A stretch of DNA of 64,000 bases from NCBI GenBank assembly GCA_019828595.1, contig JAHQRK010000007.1:1736001-1800000 (forward strand), written 5' to 3'. Made by a program: the position numbers and the translations under genes. Within the stretch, counting starts at the first letter, position 1, and each line of letters begins with the position of its first letter. The notes under the pieces are model-generated. The model saw only the letters and a program-made list of their open reading frames with translations. It was not told where the DNA came from and searched no databases. Below, piece by piece: positions 45,301 to 59,487 of the stretch. Origin of the DNA: Aphanomyces cochlioides (lineage: Eukaryota; Oomycota; Saprolegniomycetes; Saprolegniales; Verrucalvaceae).

Positions 45301-46999
45301 GGCAAAGCGCTCAGCATTGGTCCGGGGTACCGGAAATCCATACCCAACGACAACCATCGTGTAGGCATATGTTCGAAACAACGAAGCCCCTTGAAAAAGT
45401 AAGACATTGGAAAAGAATGATATTGTACCTTCAAGCTCAACTTCTTGTCCCCAGCATTGTTTCCCATCCACTGGCTCATTCAAATAATAGCCGCATTCAA
45501 GATGAGCGAGAAACAAAAACAAGCACGCAGCCCAATGGATAAGCACAAGACTTAATAGAATGACGCCGACGAGAAGGGACATTCTAATATTGTGGAATCC
45601 AGCCAGGAGCTGATGGTTAGCCAGAGCATGTTTGGTCAGACGCGCAACCTCGCCTATTTTGTGCATGCGTAGCATCTTTGGGAGCCGACCGAGTATCATC
45701 GCATTCGAGTTGCCAAACCAAAACAAATCGAAAGGGATCATCGCAAACCAGTCGAGAAAAACATGAATTGAGCCAATTTACCGCTTCTTGTCCCAGGATA
45801 AGCTGAGTAAAAATTGCGGCTTCATGGCCGTCTCTTTTGCTAAGAAAACAGAATTACGACGCATCGTTTCCTGTCGCGTTGTAGACATTCTGACCAATTT
45901 CGACATGTAGCCAGAGTTTCGACGATCATTCGTGTCAGATGAAAAGTTCAGGTCCATGGGGCCGAGAGAAGCAACCGGGGCACTGATCATCATCTCTTTT
46001 AGAGTTTCAAAGGCAGCCAAAAGAGCAATCAAGTCGGACAGGACGTCACAAGCCCATATCAAATACATGACAACAGTTGGCATGGAATTGTCGCCGTATG
46101 GGTTATACAGTAAACCCAAACGAAAGGGAATGCTGAAGCCAACGTAGAGTAGTTGTAGCGCTTCGAGTATTAACATAGTCTCTTGATTGATCCATCGCCC
46201 AACGATACGATTAATAGCAACGAGCAATACCAAAACAATCAACTTAGGACGAAGGAGTGGCTTCGTCTGTCGCGTTGAGGTCCTAACTGGGCCATGCTGA
46301 GAAGAACGAAATTTGGAGTCAGACATCCGAGACGATCCTGTGGAAAATCGCGATTCTGAAACCACGTTGCTAGGAATGGGATAGCGTAGCCCCACAGGAG
46401 TTGGGCCGAGCGCGACGTTGTTTTGTGGAGGTTTGATAGGGACAACTGGACCTGCAGGCTGGATCATCGGCTGGATCATCGGAATCGTTGGCCCAGCTTC
46501 AGGAATAAATCCACTCAATACATCACCTTCAGGGCCATCTTTGAGATTAGTTGAGCCAGAACTGCGGCGTGATATTGACGCCCGATGTTTGATTCGATGC
46601 GACGGTGTTGTTGTCTCATGAGCTGGCTGTACTATTACCTGAAGAAAAGATCGGCGAGGTGGCGCTGTTTCGTCTTGAATAGTTGGAAGACGCGTTTCGA
46701 AGCGCGACGAACGCCTGCGATGTCTGGTCGCATTAAAGTCGTCGGGCACGATCTGAGCCATGCTTCATCGGCGACTTCAAACTTCAGGAGTTACGTGCGC
46801 TGCGGCTTTTCGTCGCAAAGGCCTCTATTATTAGATTATGTCGAGAATACGTGCGCATCCAGGAGCGTTACGACAGTATGGCATAAAACTGTTGGACAGT
46901 TGCGATAAATCTCAGGTACATCATGTCCAGCATAAACCAAGAGTAATACTGAACATTTCGAGGCAGAATGTTTTAATTACTTGGCGAATTTACACGCGA

Positions 47000-49900
47000 C
47001 TACCCATTTTTGGTAATTCGTCTTTGTGCCCTGAGATTGTTCGCAGCTGGCCATACGCATGGATCCTCGTCTGAAACATTCCACAGGTTGTAGCATCGAT
47101 CATAATACTCTGGGAACTGATCCACGAGGCGCTGGAAATCTTGGTGGTGAAGCAAAAACATAGTGCTTTCTTCGTTGGCAATGGCAGTTGCCGATCGGCC
47201 ATTGTCCTCGAAGAGAGAGACACCGCCGAAAAATTCGTGGGCGCGACGTATTTGTGTTTCGGCCAAACATGAAACGAGCGACACAGTCCCGACGTCAATA
47301 ATATATAAGACTCTTGCAACATCACCAAACTACAAGAAAACAGTCAGAAATGTCGACACCTAAAGAAAATGTACCTGGTAAACTACATCAGCATGGATGA
47401 ATTCCTCAGTCCGCAATTTGACGACTAATGCTCGTACAAACGCTTCTTCGCAATTATCAAGGAAACTTAAATGTGATATCACACTTTGTTTGACGTGCAT
47501 TGCAATATCTTCACGTATTGTTGAACTTAAGACACTCAGGAAGTCTTCTTCAGTTCGTCCCATGTGAGTTTGCCATTGTGTTCGGCAATAGCGAGATGTT
47601 TGAATGAAGAAGTCGAATGGCAATAAGCGATAGTTGAAAAATGTTGAAATGTCAACCATATGCTGTTCAAACCTTGCACGAGGATTGAGACGATCCTGCA
47701 TCATTTCAGAGAGAACACCAACGAGGACGCCATAAAAGGCGATGGAGAAAACCATGATGCCAACAGTGAGCCATGTTTCGAGTGAATTTCGGGAAACAAC
47801 GTCACCGAAGCTCTGAGAAGTGAGAGATGAAGTCGCATAGTACAGAGATACCAGGTACAAATTTAAACTCGTCAACCTGATTTCATCAGAAAACTCAATT
47901 GGAATTTCAAGGTAGCTAATGTCGGACACATCGATATCAACATAGCCAGTTGAAACAAGCCAAGAAGGTGTCTCTGACTTGCGGGTGATGAATGAGAGAT
48001 AAAACCAGATACACGCAATCCAGTGAGCCATGAGGAAAAATGGTGCAATGAAGTACATGATATACTGGAAAATAATGGTTTTGGAATGGAACCACTCCCA
48101 TCGTGACAGATATTGACGAAGAGAGTCCGACAAATGAGCCAAATGCAGCAACCGAATCATACGATTCAACCTGAAAAGTGACGCCCATTGCCATGAATTT
48201 GCATATCCAAGCGAAAATAGCTCAAATGGGATGGTTGCCACAACGTCGCAAATAAACTGTCCATGTTGGCGGTAATGTTTGCGGAGTACTGTTTGATTTG
48301 TTTGTATCTCTCCTTCTTTGAAGATATAAAAGACTTGATATCTCAGGTAAAAATCGACCAAACTCAATATATCCATGGCATAGTCGCAAACAAACCAAAC
48401 AATTATCCAAACGGGAGTAGATACTGGAATTTGAACAAAGCAGGCTCGAAAAGGTAAAGCTGTCACGTAGTATATTGTAATACCAAACATAGCAATATCC
48501 CATATTTGTCGGAACAGTGATTCTGGCATCCATATATCTCTAGGAGGAGGGCCAAACGACCATATTGAAAGTGTCTTCGCACCATTCTGGGAAAAATGTG
48601 GTATCTTTCTACCATATCTCGCTAGCTCTCGCAAGTTTTCAAATATATTGATTATGGAATCTCGATGTGTATCCGATGCACGTTTCATCCCTGAAGATCG
48701 CGCCTTTCCAATACCAAGCATAGAATTCAATTTAATGGGTGCATTCCCAGATATACCAAAATTTTGCTTGATGGACGAAGTCACACGTTCCATTGTTTTG
48801 AATTCACGCTGGACTGCCACAGCTAATTTAACTTTGAATTTAAAACCAGCCTAGCAAAATAAGTGTTAGGAGTGACTCACTAGCAGGTACTACCTCATTT
48901 GACCATGCTTCCATCCAGGCTTGTTTTGATATACAAAGAATTTCACTACATTTTACGGCTCTTACACAGTGAGTGTATCTCATTGACAAAAAGAATGCAA
49001 ACTCGCCAAATAAACTTCCTTCATAGATTGGTGCAAACGCTAACCTTTGAGTTCGAAGGAATTTTTCACCCAGACCTTGTTTCATGATGTAAAGTGCGTT
49101 TCCAACATCTCCTTCCACGATAATATTATCTCCTGGTAAATACAATTGTGAATGTAGTTTTTCGGCAATTGAACTCATTTGAGCTATTCATGAGTTTCAC
49201 ATAAGTATCATTCAAATAACTACCTGAGGTGAGAGTCGAAAAAAGTGGAATTGATGATAACAGTTTTGTGTGCAGGTCTTTGAATACTTCCAATCGCAAG
49301 CTTTGTGGCAAATTGCAGAAGATCTCATGAGAATCCATTCCCAAGTTACAGTCCAGCTGAAACCGAAAAAATAACTTGGCGCGCCGAACCAAATACGCAG
49401 GTAAATGCTTTTTCCTCGCGTAGAAAGCAAAATTTTCGAGTTTCATTTCAACCTCACGAATAGCCTAAAGTAGATTGGATTAAGGTCGCAGAAAAAGCGC
49501 TGTTACCTTATTTGCATTGAAAATTGAGTTTGACAACTGTCCAATGATCAACCCAATAAACACTACACCGACCAATGCGACAACACAAAACCATAGGGTT
49601 TCTCCAATCATAGACATTTCAATATCCATGTAATCAAATGAGCTCAGCTAAAAATGCATTTGAGATATGTAGTTTTCATTTGTACGTACAACTCCTAGTC
49701 CCCAGTAAATAGCCCGCAAGTACACAGAGCCCAAGTCGTGGGGATGATGATGAATAACAAAATCATGTTCGAACCATATTTCAAGTTCATGTACTTCCGT
49801 TGCCACGTTTTCATCTGAGACTGCATGGTGATGGTTGTATTCTGTAAATGAAATCAAGTACAGACAAGTCGCAGCCAAATGGGATGACAGTACAAGCGTG

Positions 49901-52900
49901 ATCAGTAGCTTGACCAGCTCCAGCCCTTCACTTACTGTAACAGAAGATGTTTGTTCCTGAACAAACGTGTGGAATGAATGGAGTAGGTCTGATAGTTGAT
50001 AGCAGCGCAACAGCCGAGGCAAGCGACAGAGAGTCATAATTTTGTAGTCACCAATGTAGTACAACGGCAAGCTGCTCATGGCTTCGATTTTCAGCGCACC
50101 TCGTACATAGTTGGCGCGAATCATGGCGACTGAAACAACCTAGGTAGTAATTTTAAATTTATGCATACGATTGATGGTCTTACTTCATCTCCATTCTTGT
50201 CCATGATGATTAAATGATTGTACTTGATATACATATCAATGAGATAGATGATATCACATATAATGTCTACAACAGAGAAAACCAAGATGACCAGGTCGGA
50301 CGGTTCTGGACACATGGAAACCCGAAAAGTTATTTGCACAAAATTGTAGACGACTACTATTGTGATAACGAGTTCCCATACGCGATAGCGGTTTGAGGTG
50401 GGGTGAATGAGGAAATCGTCCAGTTTCGGTTCGATGTATATAGTAGTCGCTTGATTTAGAGTTCGATAAATCTAGGAAGGTGCCATTACTATCAGTAGCT
50501 CTACAACATACGAACATTCGGTTTTCGGAGATTGATGTCACAGATGCGCAATCGATTGCGCTCACTGTTAGCTAGTGAATTTGCCAATTCTTCGACTTTG
50601 GGCCAAAGATGTTCGAAATGCTCAACAATTGTTGTGAAATCTTGACGGCTCAAGACACTCACATCTGCCGACTCGCTAGCAACCCTTGCACTTATCTCAT
50701 GTTGTCGTTTAAGAACAAATGCTGATTCACCCACACAATGACCAGGATACATGAGTTGACTTGGGATCAAAAAGTCGTCAACAATTTGACAAGCTTCCAA
50801 AATTCCACGAGTTAAAATATAAATGTTGTCCCCCGTGTCACCAACTCGCACAACAAACTCTCCTCTTTTGTATGATTGGTGCTTCATGATTGAATAGATA
50901 AAGCGTAGGCCTTCGGCGTCAATAACTCTGAATACAGTCATGTGGCTTACTGATTTTTCGTGCAGAAAGGCCTGGATTTCTTGACGTAAATTATCTGGGA
51001 GTGGCTTCAAAACAGCCAAAGTTTGCTGCTCAGTGGACTGTGTCCAATGGTGTTTGTAATAGTTGCTCACGTTATTTCGGACTTGACGGGAGACACCTAT
51101 TCCAGATGATGATATCAAAATTTCTTATTTTTCGCATGAGGAGTACCTTCCAGAGCCATGAAACGATGAGCGCTCGCTACTTTCTCCTGTTTGATATGCG
51201 TTGTTCTGTTTATTCTAGTGACGGCATTGACTAGAGCTCCAATCGCCCCATAGTTTGCGACACAGCTAACACACAGGAATAGAAACATAAAAGCGCATTC
51301 GCCATCAGTGAAAGGTAAGATGGACCCAAACTGAACTGTTACAAGCGACACAACTGTCCAATAGAAAGCTCGTACATAGTCCGAGGACTCTCCAAACTTT
51401 TTGTGATCATATATCAGCCACGTGCAATTATGGTCGTCACGCGCCCACGCCAAGCATTCTCTTAGGGTAATTTTAGAGCCGAGGAAATGATCACCTTCCT
51501 CGTGCATATAAAGAGAGGCAATCCAATACCAGAGACAACCACCAACATGGCAAGCAAATGGAACGCAGAAAATCATGTATACAATGATATGGGTGGTGTA
51601 ATTTACTTGAAGCCGTTTAAGAATGGTTGAGAGAGTTGATAGCAAGTGGCGCATGCGCAAAAACCTCACCCATTCACACACACGCAGAAGCAATAAAATG
51701 GAGGTCTCCTCATTTTCATGTAAACAGTCTGCAACCAATGCAAATGGGATATTGGAAATTGCGTCAAGCACTAATCCATTTCGTTTGTATTTTTGCCAAA
51801 TGAACCATTGGTCCCCAATTACGTTTCCATTCTCAACAAACGCAAAATAACGACTTCTTAGCCATAAATCGACGATCAGGAAGATTTCAAGAAAGACACG
51901 CCACGAAAACATGGGCCATGAAGAGTTTGTGTGAAAACAAATGTGTACCGGGATGTCAATTGTAAAAAAGACCAACGCGACCACGATGCACTGTTCCCAG
52001 TGATGACGAAATGCTGAATCTGGGTGATACCATTTCTCGTTGTTAACAGCGTTCTCCACAAACTTCTTGCCCAGTCCAAGTTTTGAGTTTGCCCGGATGG
52101 GCCTTTTTGCAATTGTTGTTGCATGAGCAACGAGTTCGTCCCAAGGCACAGTAACATGATTTGCGCAGATGTCATAAACGGTTCGGATCGATAATTTGTC
52201 CAACGTGTACAAATCGCATATTGTCTCGGCCCTCGCTGAACTCAACTCGTTTGCATCATCTTGCATCATTGACAAACCAAAATACTGTCCATCAACAACC
52301 TACTACAAATGAGCACGGTTAAAAAAGATCTGGTACGTTTTTTAAGACGGCGCCGTGCAAGTCCAAAATTGCAACTCGTCCACGGCAAACCATGAAGATC
52401 GATTTGCAAACGTCATTTCGCATGATCCAATCTCCACGTCCATAGCACTGCATTTTCATCCGTGTAACTAGACGATTGAGAACTTGCATAGGTTGTGATC
52501 TAAATATTGGAACCTACGTTCTTTTAAATAATGCATAATTTGGGTCTACTGTACTGTTTTTAAGAGCTTAGCGCGCAGGAGCTCGCGGCATTGAGTTTGT
52601 ATGTGAGATGGTAAAGTGGCAATTATTGAATTTTCGTCGATTCCTCTTTGAGCCGACCAAAAGTGCTCGTAAAAATCTAGTACTTTTCCCTGGATATGCT
52701 TTGAAAGACGACGAGCTGTCAAATATTCTTTGACACCATCCACTTGGTCATGAAATTCATTTTCTTGCCGATTCTGACATTCAAAGAGAAAAACATAAGC
52801 TCCAATGATTCCTCCTGCAATACAAAATCGCATACATTGGATAGAAATAACAGCGAAGCGTTCAACATTGGTCTGGGGAGTTGGGAACCCGAAAGCTACA

Positions 52901-54499
52901 TGTACCAACGTAAAAACGTAGATTCTAAACAGAGATGCTCCTACAAAAATGTCAGGCTGTCTAAGTCTCAAGAAAATAATATTTACCTTGAAGTTGGGCT
53001 TGCTGTGCCCAGCAGTTTTTATCGCCAACCTTTGTTTCCAAGTTGTAACCACATTGCAAATGTGAAATGAAAAGAAAGATGCATGTTGCCCAATGAAAAA
53101 GTGCAACACTTAGCAGAATGATGCCTGTTAGCAACGACATGCCGATATTATGAAATCCAGCAAGGAGTTCGTGTTCGGCCAGACTGTGTTTGATGAGTCG
53201 TGCCACATCTCCAGCTCTAATCAAGCGCAATAGTTTCGGGAGTCGACAAAGCATCATTGCATTTGGATAACCGACCCATATTAGATCAAACGGAAACAAT
53301 GCAATCCATTCAATGACAATTTCATAAGAAAGCACATCTTTTGTTTTGTCCCATGTCGTGCTGAGTAAAAACTGTGGCTTCATGGATGTTTCCTTGGCCA
53401 TAAACGCCGAATTTCGCCGCATAGTTTGTTGCCTTGTAATTGCAAACTTCACTAAGGATTGCTGGAACGTCGAATCTTTGTGATATCCTGCACGGCTGAA
53501 GCTGACCTCAGTAGCACTCTCGGCTGGGACAACGGAGTCCACTTTCACCTTGACTTTAATCGTTCTTAGAGCAGTCAACAGTGCGATCACATCACATAAA
53601 ATATCAAGGCCCAAGAATGGGAACATGGATTCCATAGCATTGTCTGATGTCCCACCATAAGGATCAAAAAACAACGCAATTCGAAAGGGGACAGTAAATC
53701 CAACATACAACAGCTGGATTGCATCCAACGCAAGAAGAAATTCTCGAGACAGTCTCCTCTCAAATCGTTCGTACCACGTAAGCAGTTTTCCCCATCTATT
53801 CCGCTTCTGGGACGTTGTAGATCCCGGCATGGGGAGAGAAAAAGTATGGCTTCTTGTTAGCATGTCCTTTTTCGTTGGCCCTTGAACAAATGAATGCCTC
53901 AACGACGTGAGTCCATCTGTCATTGCTTCTATCGACCGCCGCTTAATATCACTGACATCAGCAGCCATAGTAGATAGCCGTGTGGATATCTTTCGGTTGG
54001 CAAATGATTCTCTTGTCTCCCTGCCACTGCGTTGAGAAGCCCCTGGTAACGCAGTTTTGACTCTTGCTGACTCAGATGCTTTTCTGGGGGAAGTTGGTTT
54101 GTCTGATTGTTTTCTGGGGGTGAGAGGTGACAATACTGACTCCAATTCATTGTCAGCTTCCCGCGGACCCTCATTAATACTCCGAGCAGTCCGCTCAGAG
54201 TTCGCATGGGGCCGCACTCGGGTCATCCAACGGAGTTTCGTGTTTGTCCAGACAGTTACGCCTAGCGGCCCTATGATCACTGTTTAAAAATACCCCATAC
54301 GTTTTACATCACACACAAAACTGACCATGGAGAATTCATCTCGACTCGTTGACTTGACAATTCCTTCGTAATCAATAAAGCCTCCCTGACAAAATTCAAA
54401 ACCAATCGTCCGACAGTACTTTGGCTGTGTCAAGCTCAAGCGAGGCACGGGAATAACGAGTCTAGTGTCTCTCACGCGATTTGGATGGTATGCAATCAT
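47000..54499 (-). CDS. four-repeat (pseudotetrameric) cyclic-nucleotide-gated channel, about 2327 aa, copy C
   Basis: Exons: 54322-54499, 52987-54279, 52555-52940, 52337-52513, 51147-52299, 50516-51096, 50184-50471, 49690-50139, 49507-49647, 49224-49464, 48894-49183, 47375-48850, 47000-47329. Introns 37-50 nt with agreeing phases; the 141-nt exon after the unit-3 pore has the same length in copy A. The first exon (donor A|GTTTTG) is the least certain; otherwise translation could begin at ATG 54226. Filters: VAFGF (52888-52896), VQFG (51325-51333), FDYMD (49624-49635), SFGD (about 47801-47812). CNBD cores: YFGLSMM, VGESAF, FGEFAFF, FGGVSLF; the last is followed by NGRSATA with a cassette-like arginine. 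The N terminus of about 210 residues is Ser/Thr/Arg-rich and probably cytosolic. Tandem neighbour of copy B. Confidence 0.88.
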
Positions 54500-54717
54500 A
54501 CTAGGTTGATATCATTTCCTCGGTTCCTTCCAACAGGAGTCCATAAAGTGTTTTGGCGGGACAAGTTATCCATGGATTTTATCTTTCTCGATGGAATATA
54601 TTAAATTTCACAGGATCACCAAGTACCTCCATCTTTTTATACACTCGTTTCAATTTTGAGTGGAGGCAAGCATATTCGTTCATTTTTCGATCTTCTTTGG
54701 TCCAGCTCAAGGCAAGA

Positions 54718-56681
<1,964 letters not shown>

Positions 56682-56763
56682 ACCATGTTGTTAGATTCAG
56701 TCACCACCTCCTTTATATATTGAAATTCAAGCAAAATGCGACGTAGATATCGATTCATTGAGG

Positions 56764-59272
56764 TTAAACCTGTAAATGAAAAGGAATATCGTCATCTAAC
56801 AAGCTATCGAATTTGCTATAGTCTATTGTAACTCTGTCGGGTGTAAAGTCGACGGCATTCTCAAAATGCTTGCTCATGACAAAGTCATCCCAAAAGTACA
56901 TTTTGCGAGCATAGACATTTTCAGCAAATGTGCTATCGAGTCCTGTTTCAGGGTGAGGATCGTCTTAAACAGACATGCCATACCAGTGAAGAGTGTAACT
57001 ACAGACACACGATGTACAGAAAAATCGTCAGGGTTTTGAAATTGATGGAACGGCGAGTTTTCATCAATGATATGGACAAGCGTAACTGGAATCAAAATTG
57101 ATGGCCACATGGCGTTGACTAGAGGCACATCTTCCATTTGCCGTAAGCCCGTCTTGGAATTTGTCAATATCACTGCCATCCTGTCCGTAAATTAAGCAAA
57201 ACGATCTCGATATCACTTGCTTACCGAAAAGTACTTTCGCGAATATCACCATGATGTCGAGTATTTGCAGCTCGAATTAATAAACAACGGTGGCCATTGT
57301 ATGTCGAGAGTGCAATGTTTTGAGAAAAATGAATATGTGCCCGAGGACGAGCAAATTTCGACCAAGCAATGCCTAACTCAGTTGAATCAACAAAAGACCA
57401 ACAGGCTTGACCATACCTGTAAAAATTGTGACGAATATCACACTGAGGATTGATTCGAGAGCAACCCATGTATTGTTGATTTTGCTCTCAGGATTCGGAG
57501 CAACAATTCCGTATCCAATCGTTGCCCAAGTGTGAATACTCAAGTAAAATGCAATCTCAAACGGATGACTGCCGTTCACAAGACTTTCGTTCACTGTAAG
57601 CTGGCCATACTATCATTTGGAATTGAGCAAGATTGAACATGTTGCAAAGACTTACGTTGGCGTAGTAGAGACATCCAAATGCAAGATTCGTCAAAATCGA
57701 TGAGCAAACAATGAGCATAAGAATTCGCGGCCATTTCATGTGAAGAGCGGTATAGTAAAAGCTCATAAATGAGTAGGATACTGGAACGTTTTTCGCGTCA
57801 ATCGAGGCAAAACGAGGAGTGTTCGTGATTTCGATGGAATGGCGACTACTCATTGAGTTCACCAAGAGCCTTTCTTCATCTTGTTCGTACACATCATTTT
57901 CTTCGGCTGTAGCGATCAAGCTCTCAGTTCCTTCAAGTTGTTTTTGCAGATGAGCTATTTGCTCCGGAACGATATCAATATCTTGAGAAGTGCGGCGGCT
58001 CTTAGCTAACCTTTGTGTTCCGACTGAAGGTTGTAGTAGCGGTTCAAATAATGGCTCCATGGCTGTCGACTGAGATACACCACTGTGATTGCGCTGAATA
58101 ATACGTTTCTGTGATGACCATGACATTTTCGGCGTTGGTGACAGAGCGTACTCATTTTCTTGCACACGGGTTACCACAGGGTTTGCCATCGGCGGGTCTC
58201 GGGTTTTCGAGGGTCGACTATACAAAGAAGCAGGAACAGTCTGGCTCAAATTCGCGAAATCCACAGAGACAACCATTTTGCGCTCGTCAAAGTTAAGCAT
58301 TTCAGCGAACTTTTTTCCCCATTGAACCATCTCGACTGTGTAAAGCCTTCTTTCAATTACAGTGTCTTGCAAAGTCGAATCCACTCCAGTCATTGACACT
58401 TGAAAAATCATTTCCGACAGACGAAGTTTCTCTTCAGTTAGTCCGAATAGAGGACTGTCAGCGTCAATCACGTGCACGAGGGCTATAGCCATTCGAAACG
58501 TTATGAAATTGGGCTGCAGGAGCTTGAGGGGGTATTGCCGTAACACGTACTTGTCGGCACCGAGGGATTTTTCGATGCGCATCAAATGCAAAGTAAATGT
58601 GGCATCCATGACGACATCTCGAGTCACATCTTTACTCCTTGTAGCGTTGGCAACACGAAATACGAGTGCCATCTTGTCTTTTCCGTAAGGCTGTACGCAG
58701 CAAACGCTAGAAAACGCCATCTTTGCTTTAGGCTTGGCAAATTTTGCAAAGACCATGCCTGAGAGTGCTGAAAGGAGCAACATGGACACGATTGCTTGTG
58801 CGACAATCACATAATTGGCACATCGACTTTGGGGGAACAAAACGCCAAAACCAATTGTTGCCATGGTCTGAAAGCTCAAGTTGAAGTCGTCTGAAAAGTC
58901 TTGGTAGTCTCCACACGCGCTCAAAAGCAATGCAAACAGCGAGCACATGGCAAAGTACACAACCACAATGATCAATGTGAACGGCACCCATCGCATGTTG
59001 AGCAAAATATATATCAGATCTTTGTACTGCTTCCTCGGGTTTTGAATCGACTGGATCGTCGGCAAAAAGTTGTGTTGCCATTCGTCGACGAGCGCTTGGC
59101 GTGCGAAAAAATGCTTGTTTTTCGTCCCTTTGTCGATATGGATGTCTACTCCTGGCCAGTCATAGACCCACGACGAATGCCACGGTGCAGACTTGATCGA
59201 TGGCTCGTATTTTGCGCCACGTCCCTGTTGTTGCGCCGAGGATTTCACTTGGAACCGCTTCTTCGACGGCAT
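56764..59272 (-). CDS. tandem (two-unit) inward-rectifier-type potassium channel, 777 aa
   Basis: Exons: 57656-59272, 57417-57609, 57225-57372, 56984-57180, 56764-56942; introns 41-46 nt, phases consistent. Unit 1: slide helix and M1 (about residues 80-118), pore MATIGFG (137-143), M2 ending FAKFAKPKAKMAFS, then a Kir cytoplasmic domain (MALVFRVANATRSKDV, VHVIDADSPLFGL, QVSMTGVDSTLQ). A linker of about 170 residues with a coiled-coil stretch follows. Unit 2: M1 (RILMLIVCSSILTNLAFG), pore ATIGYG (568-573), WSKFARPRAHIHFS after M2, then a second Kir domain (LVHIIDENSPFHQF, FTGLDSTFAENVYARK). Two such chains would make one tetrameric pore with alternating GFG and GYG filters. The ATG at 59272 is preferred; an open frame extends to 59455 across a palindrome but looks non-coding. 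Confidence 0.9.
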
Positions 59273-59331
59273 GTCACCAATCGAAAAGTTCAAGTAGGTC
59301 GACCCTTTGAACCCAGTTTTCGCAGATCTTG

Positions 59332-59365
59332 AGACTTCCGGATAAAACTTTTTATCCGGAAGTCT
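59332..59365. repeat. perfect palindrome, 16-bp arms, 2-nt loop
   Basis: AGACTTCCGGATAAAA followed by CT and the exact reverse complement. It lies between the NAGLU stop and the Kir start, so it could form a hairpin in the NAGLU 3' region or the Kir leader. It shares the TCCGGATAA word with clusters at 36040-36105 and 63738-63920. Confidence 0.9.
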
Positions 59366-59487
59366 GTAATGCCACGTACATCGGTGAGAAGTCGGATGAT
59401 CGTCAACTTGTTGGTGGTTGTGGCAGCTCAAAGCTCTGCTCTCGGCGTATTCCATGCCGCGACGAGCTCCACCTTGTAGGGGTTTTA

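Larger units (their letters stand above)
39797..46761 (-). pseudogene. disrupted four-repeat CNG channel, copy B
   Basis: Same four-unit plan and nearly the same intron positions as copy C, but broken. (1) An in-frame TAA at 45778-45780 after WDKKR in unit 1; the flanks align residue for residue with copy C across it, and no acceptor is near enough for an intron. (2) Reading-frame losses near 44165 (or a 32-nt intron), 43504-43510 (a run of seven T), about 43045, about 42450 and about 39900. (3) Unit 4 lacks the region between S4 and the C-linker: its place is taken by 40329-40590, an exact inverted copy of 42048-42309. Remaining parts are still recognisable: VVVGYGFPVP filter in unit 1, TVQFGSILP in unit 2, SSFDYMDME in unit 3, and the unit-4 CNBD with FFGGTSLF. 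Either a pseudogene or, less likely, a poorly assembled functional copy. Confidence 0.85.

Noticed and set aside
45742..45780. An intron starting GTAAATTG hiding the TAA in CNG copy B
   Set aside because: Flanking residues align without a gap to copy C and the nearest AG lies far inside the conserved S3-S4 region.
22689..54499. Many separate one-unit channel genes suggested by the individual open frames
   Set aside because: Frame ends coincide with GT donors and next frames begin at AG acceptors with matching phases, and intron positions are shared by copies A, B and C, so they are exons of long genes.
59273..59455. Upstream start of the Kir gene at 59455
   Set aside because: The added 61 residues run through the palindrome at 59332-59365 and have no Kir-like character; ATG 59272 is cleaner.
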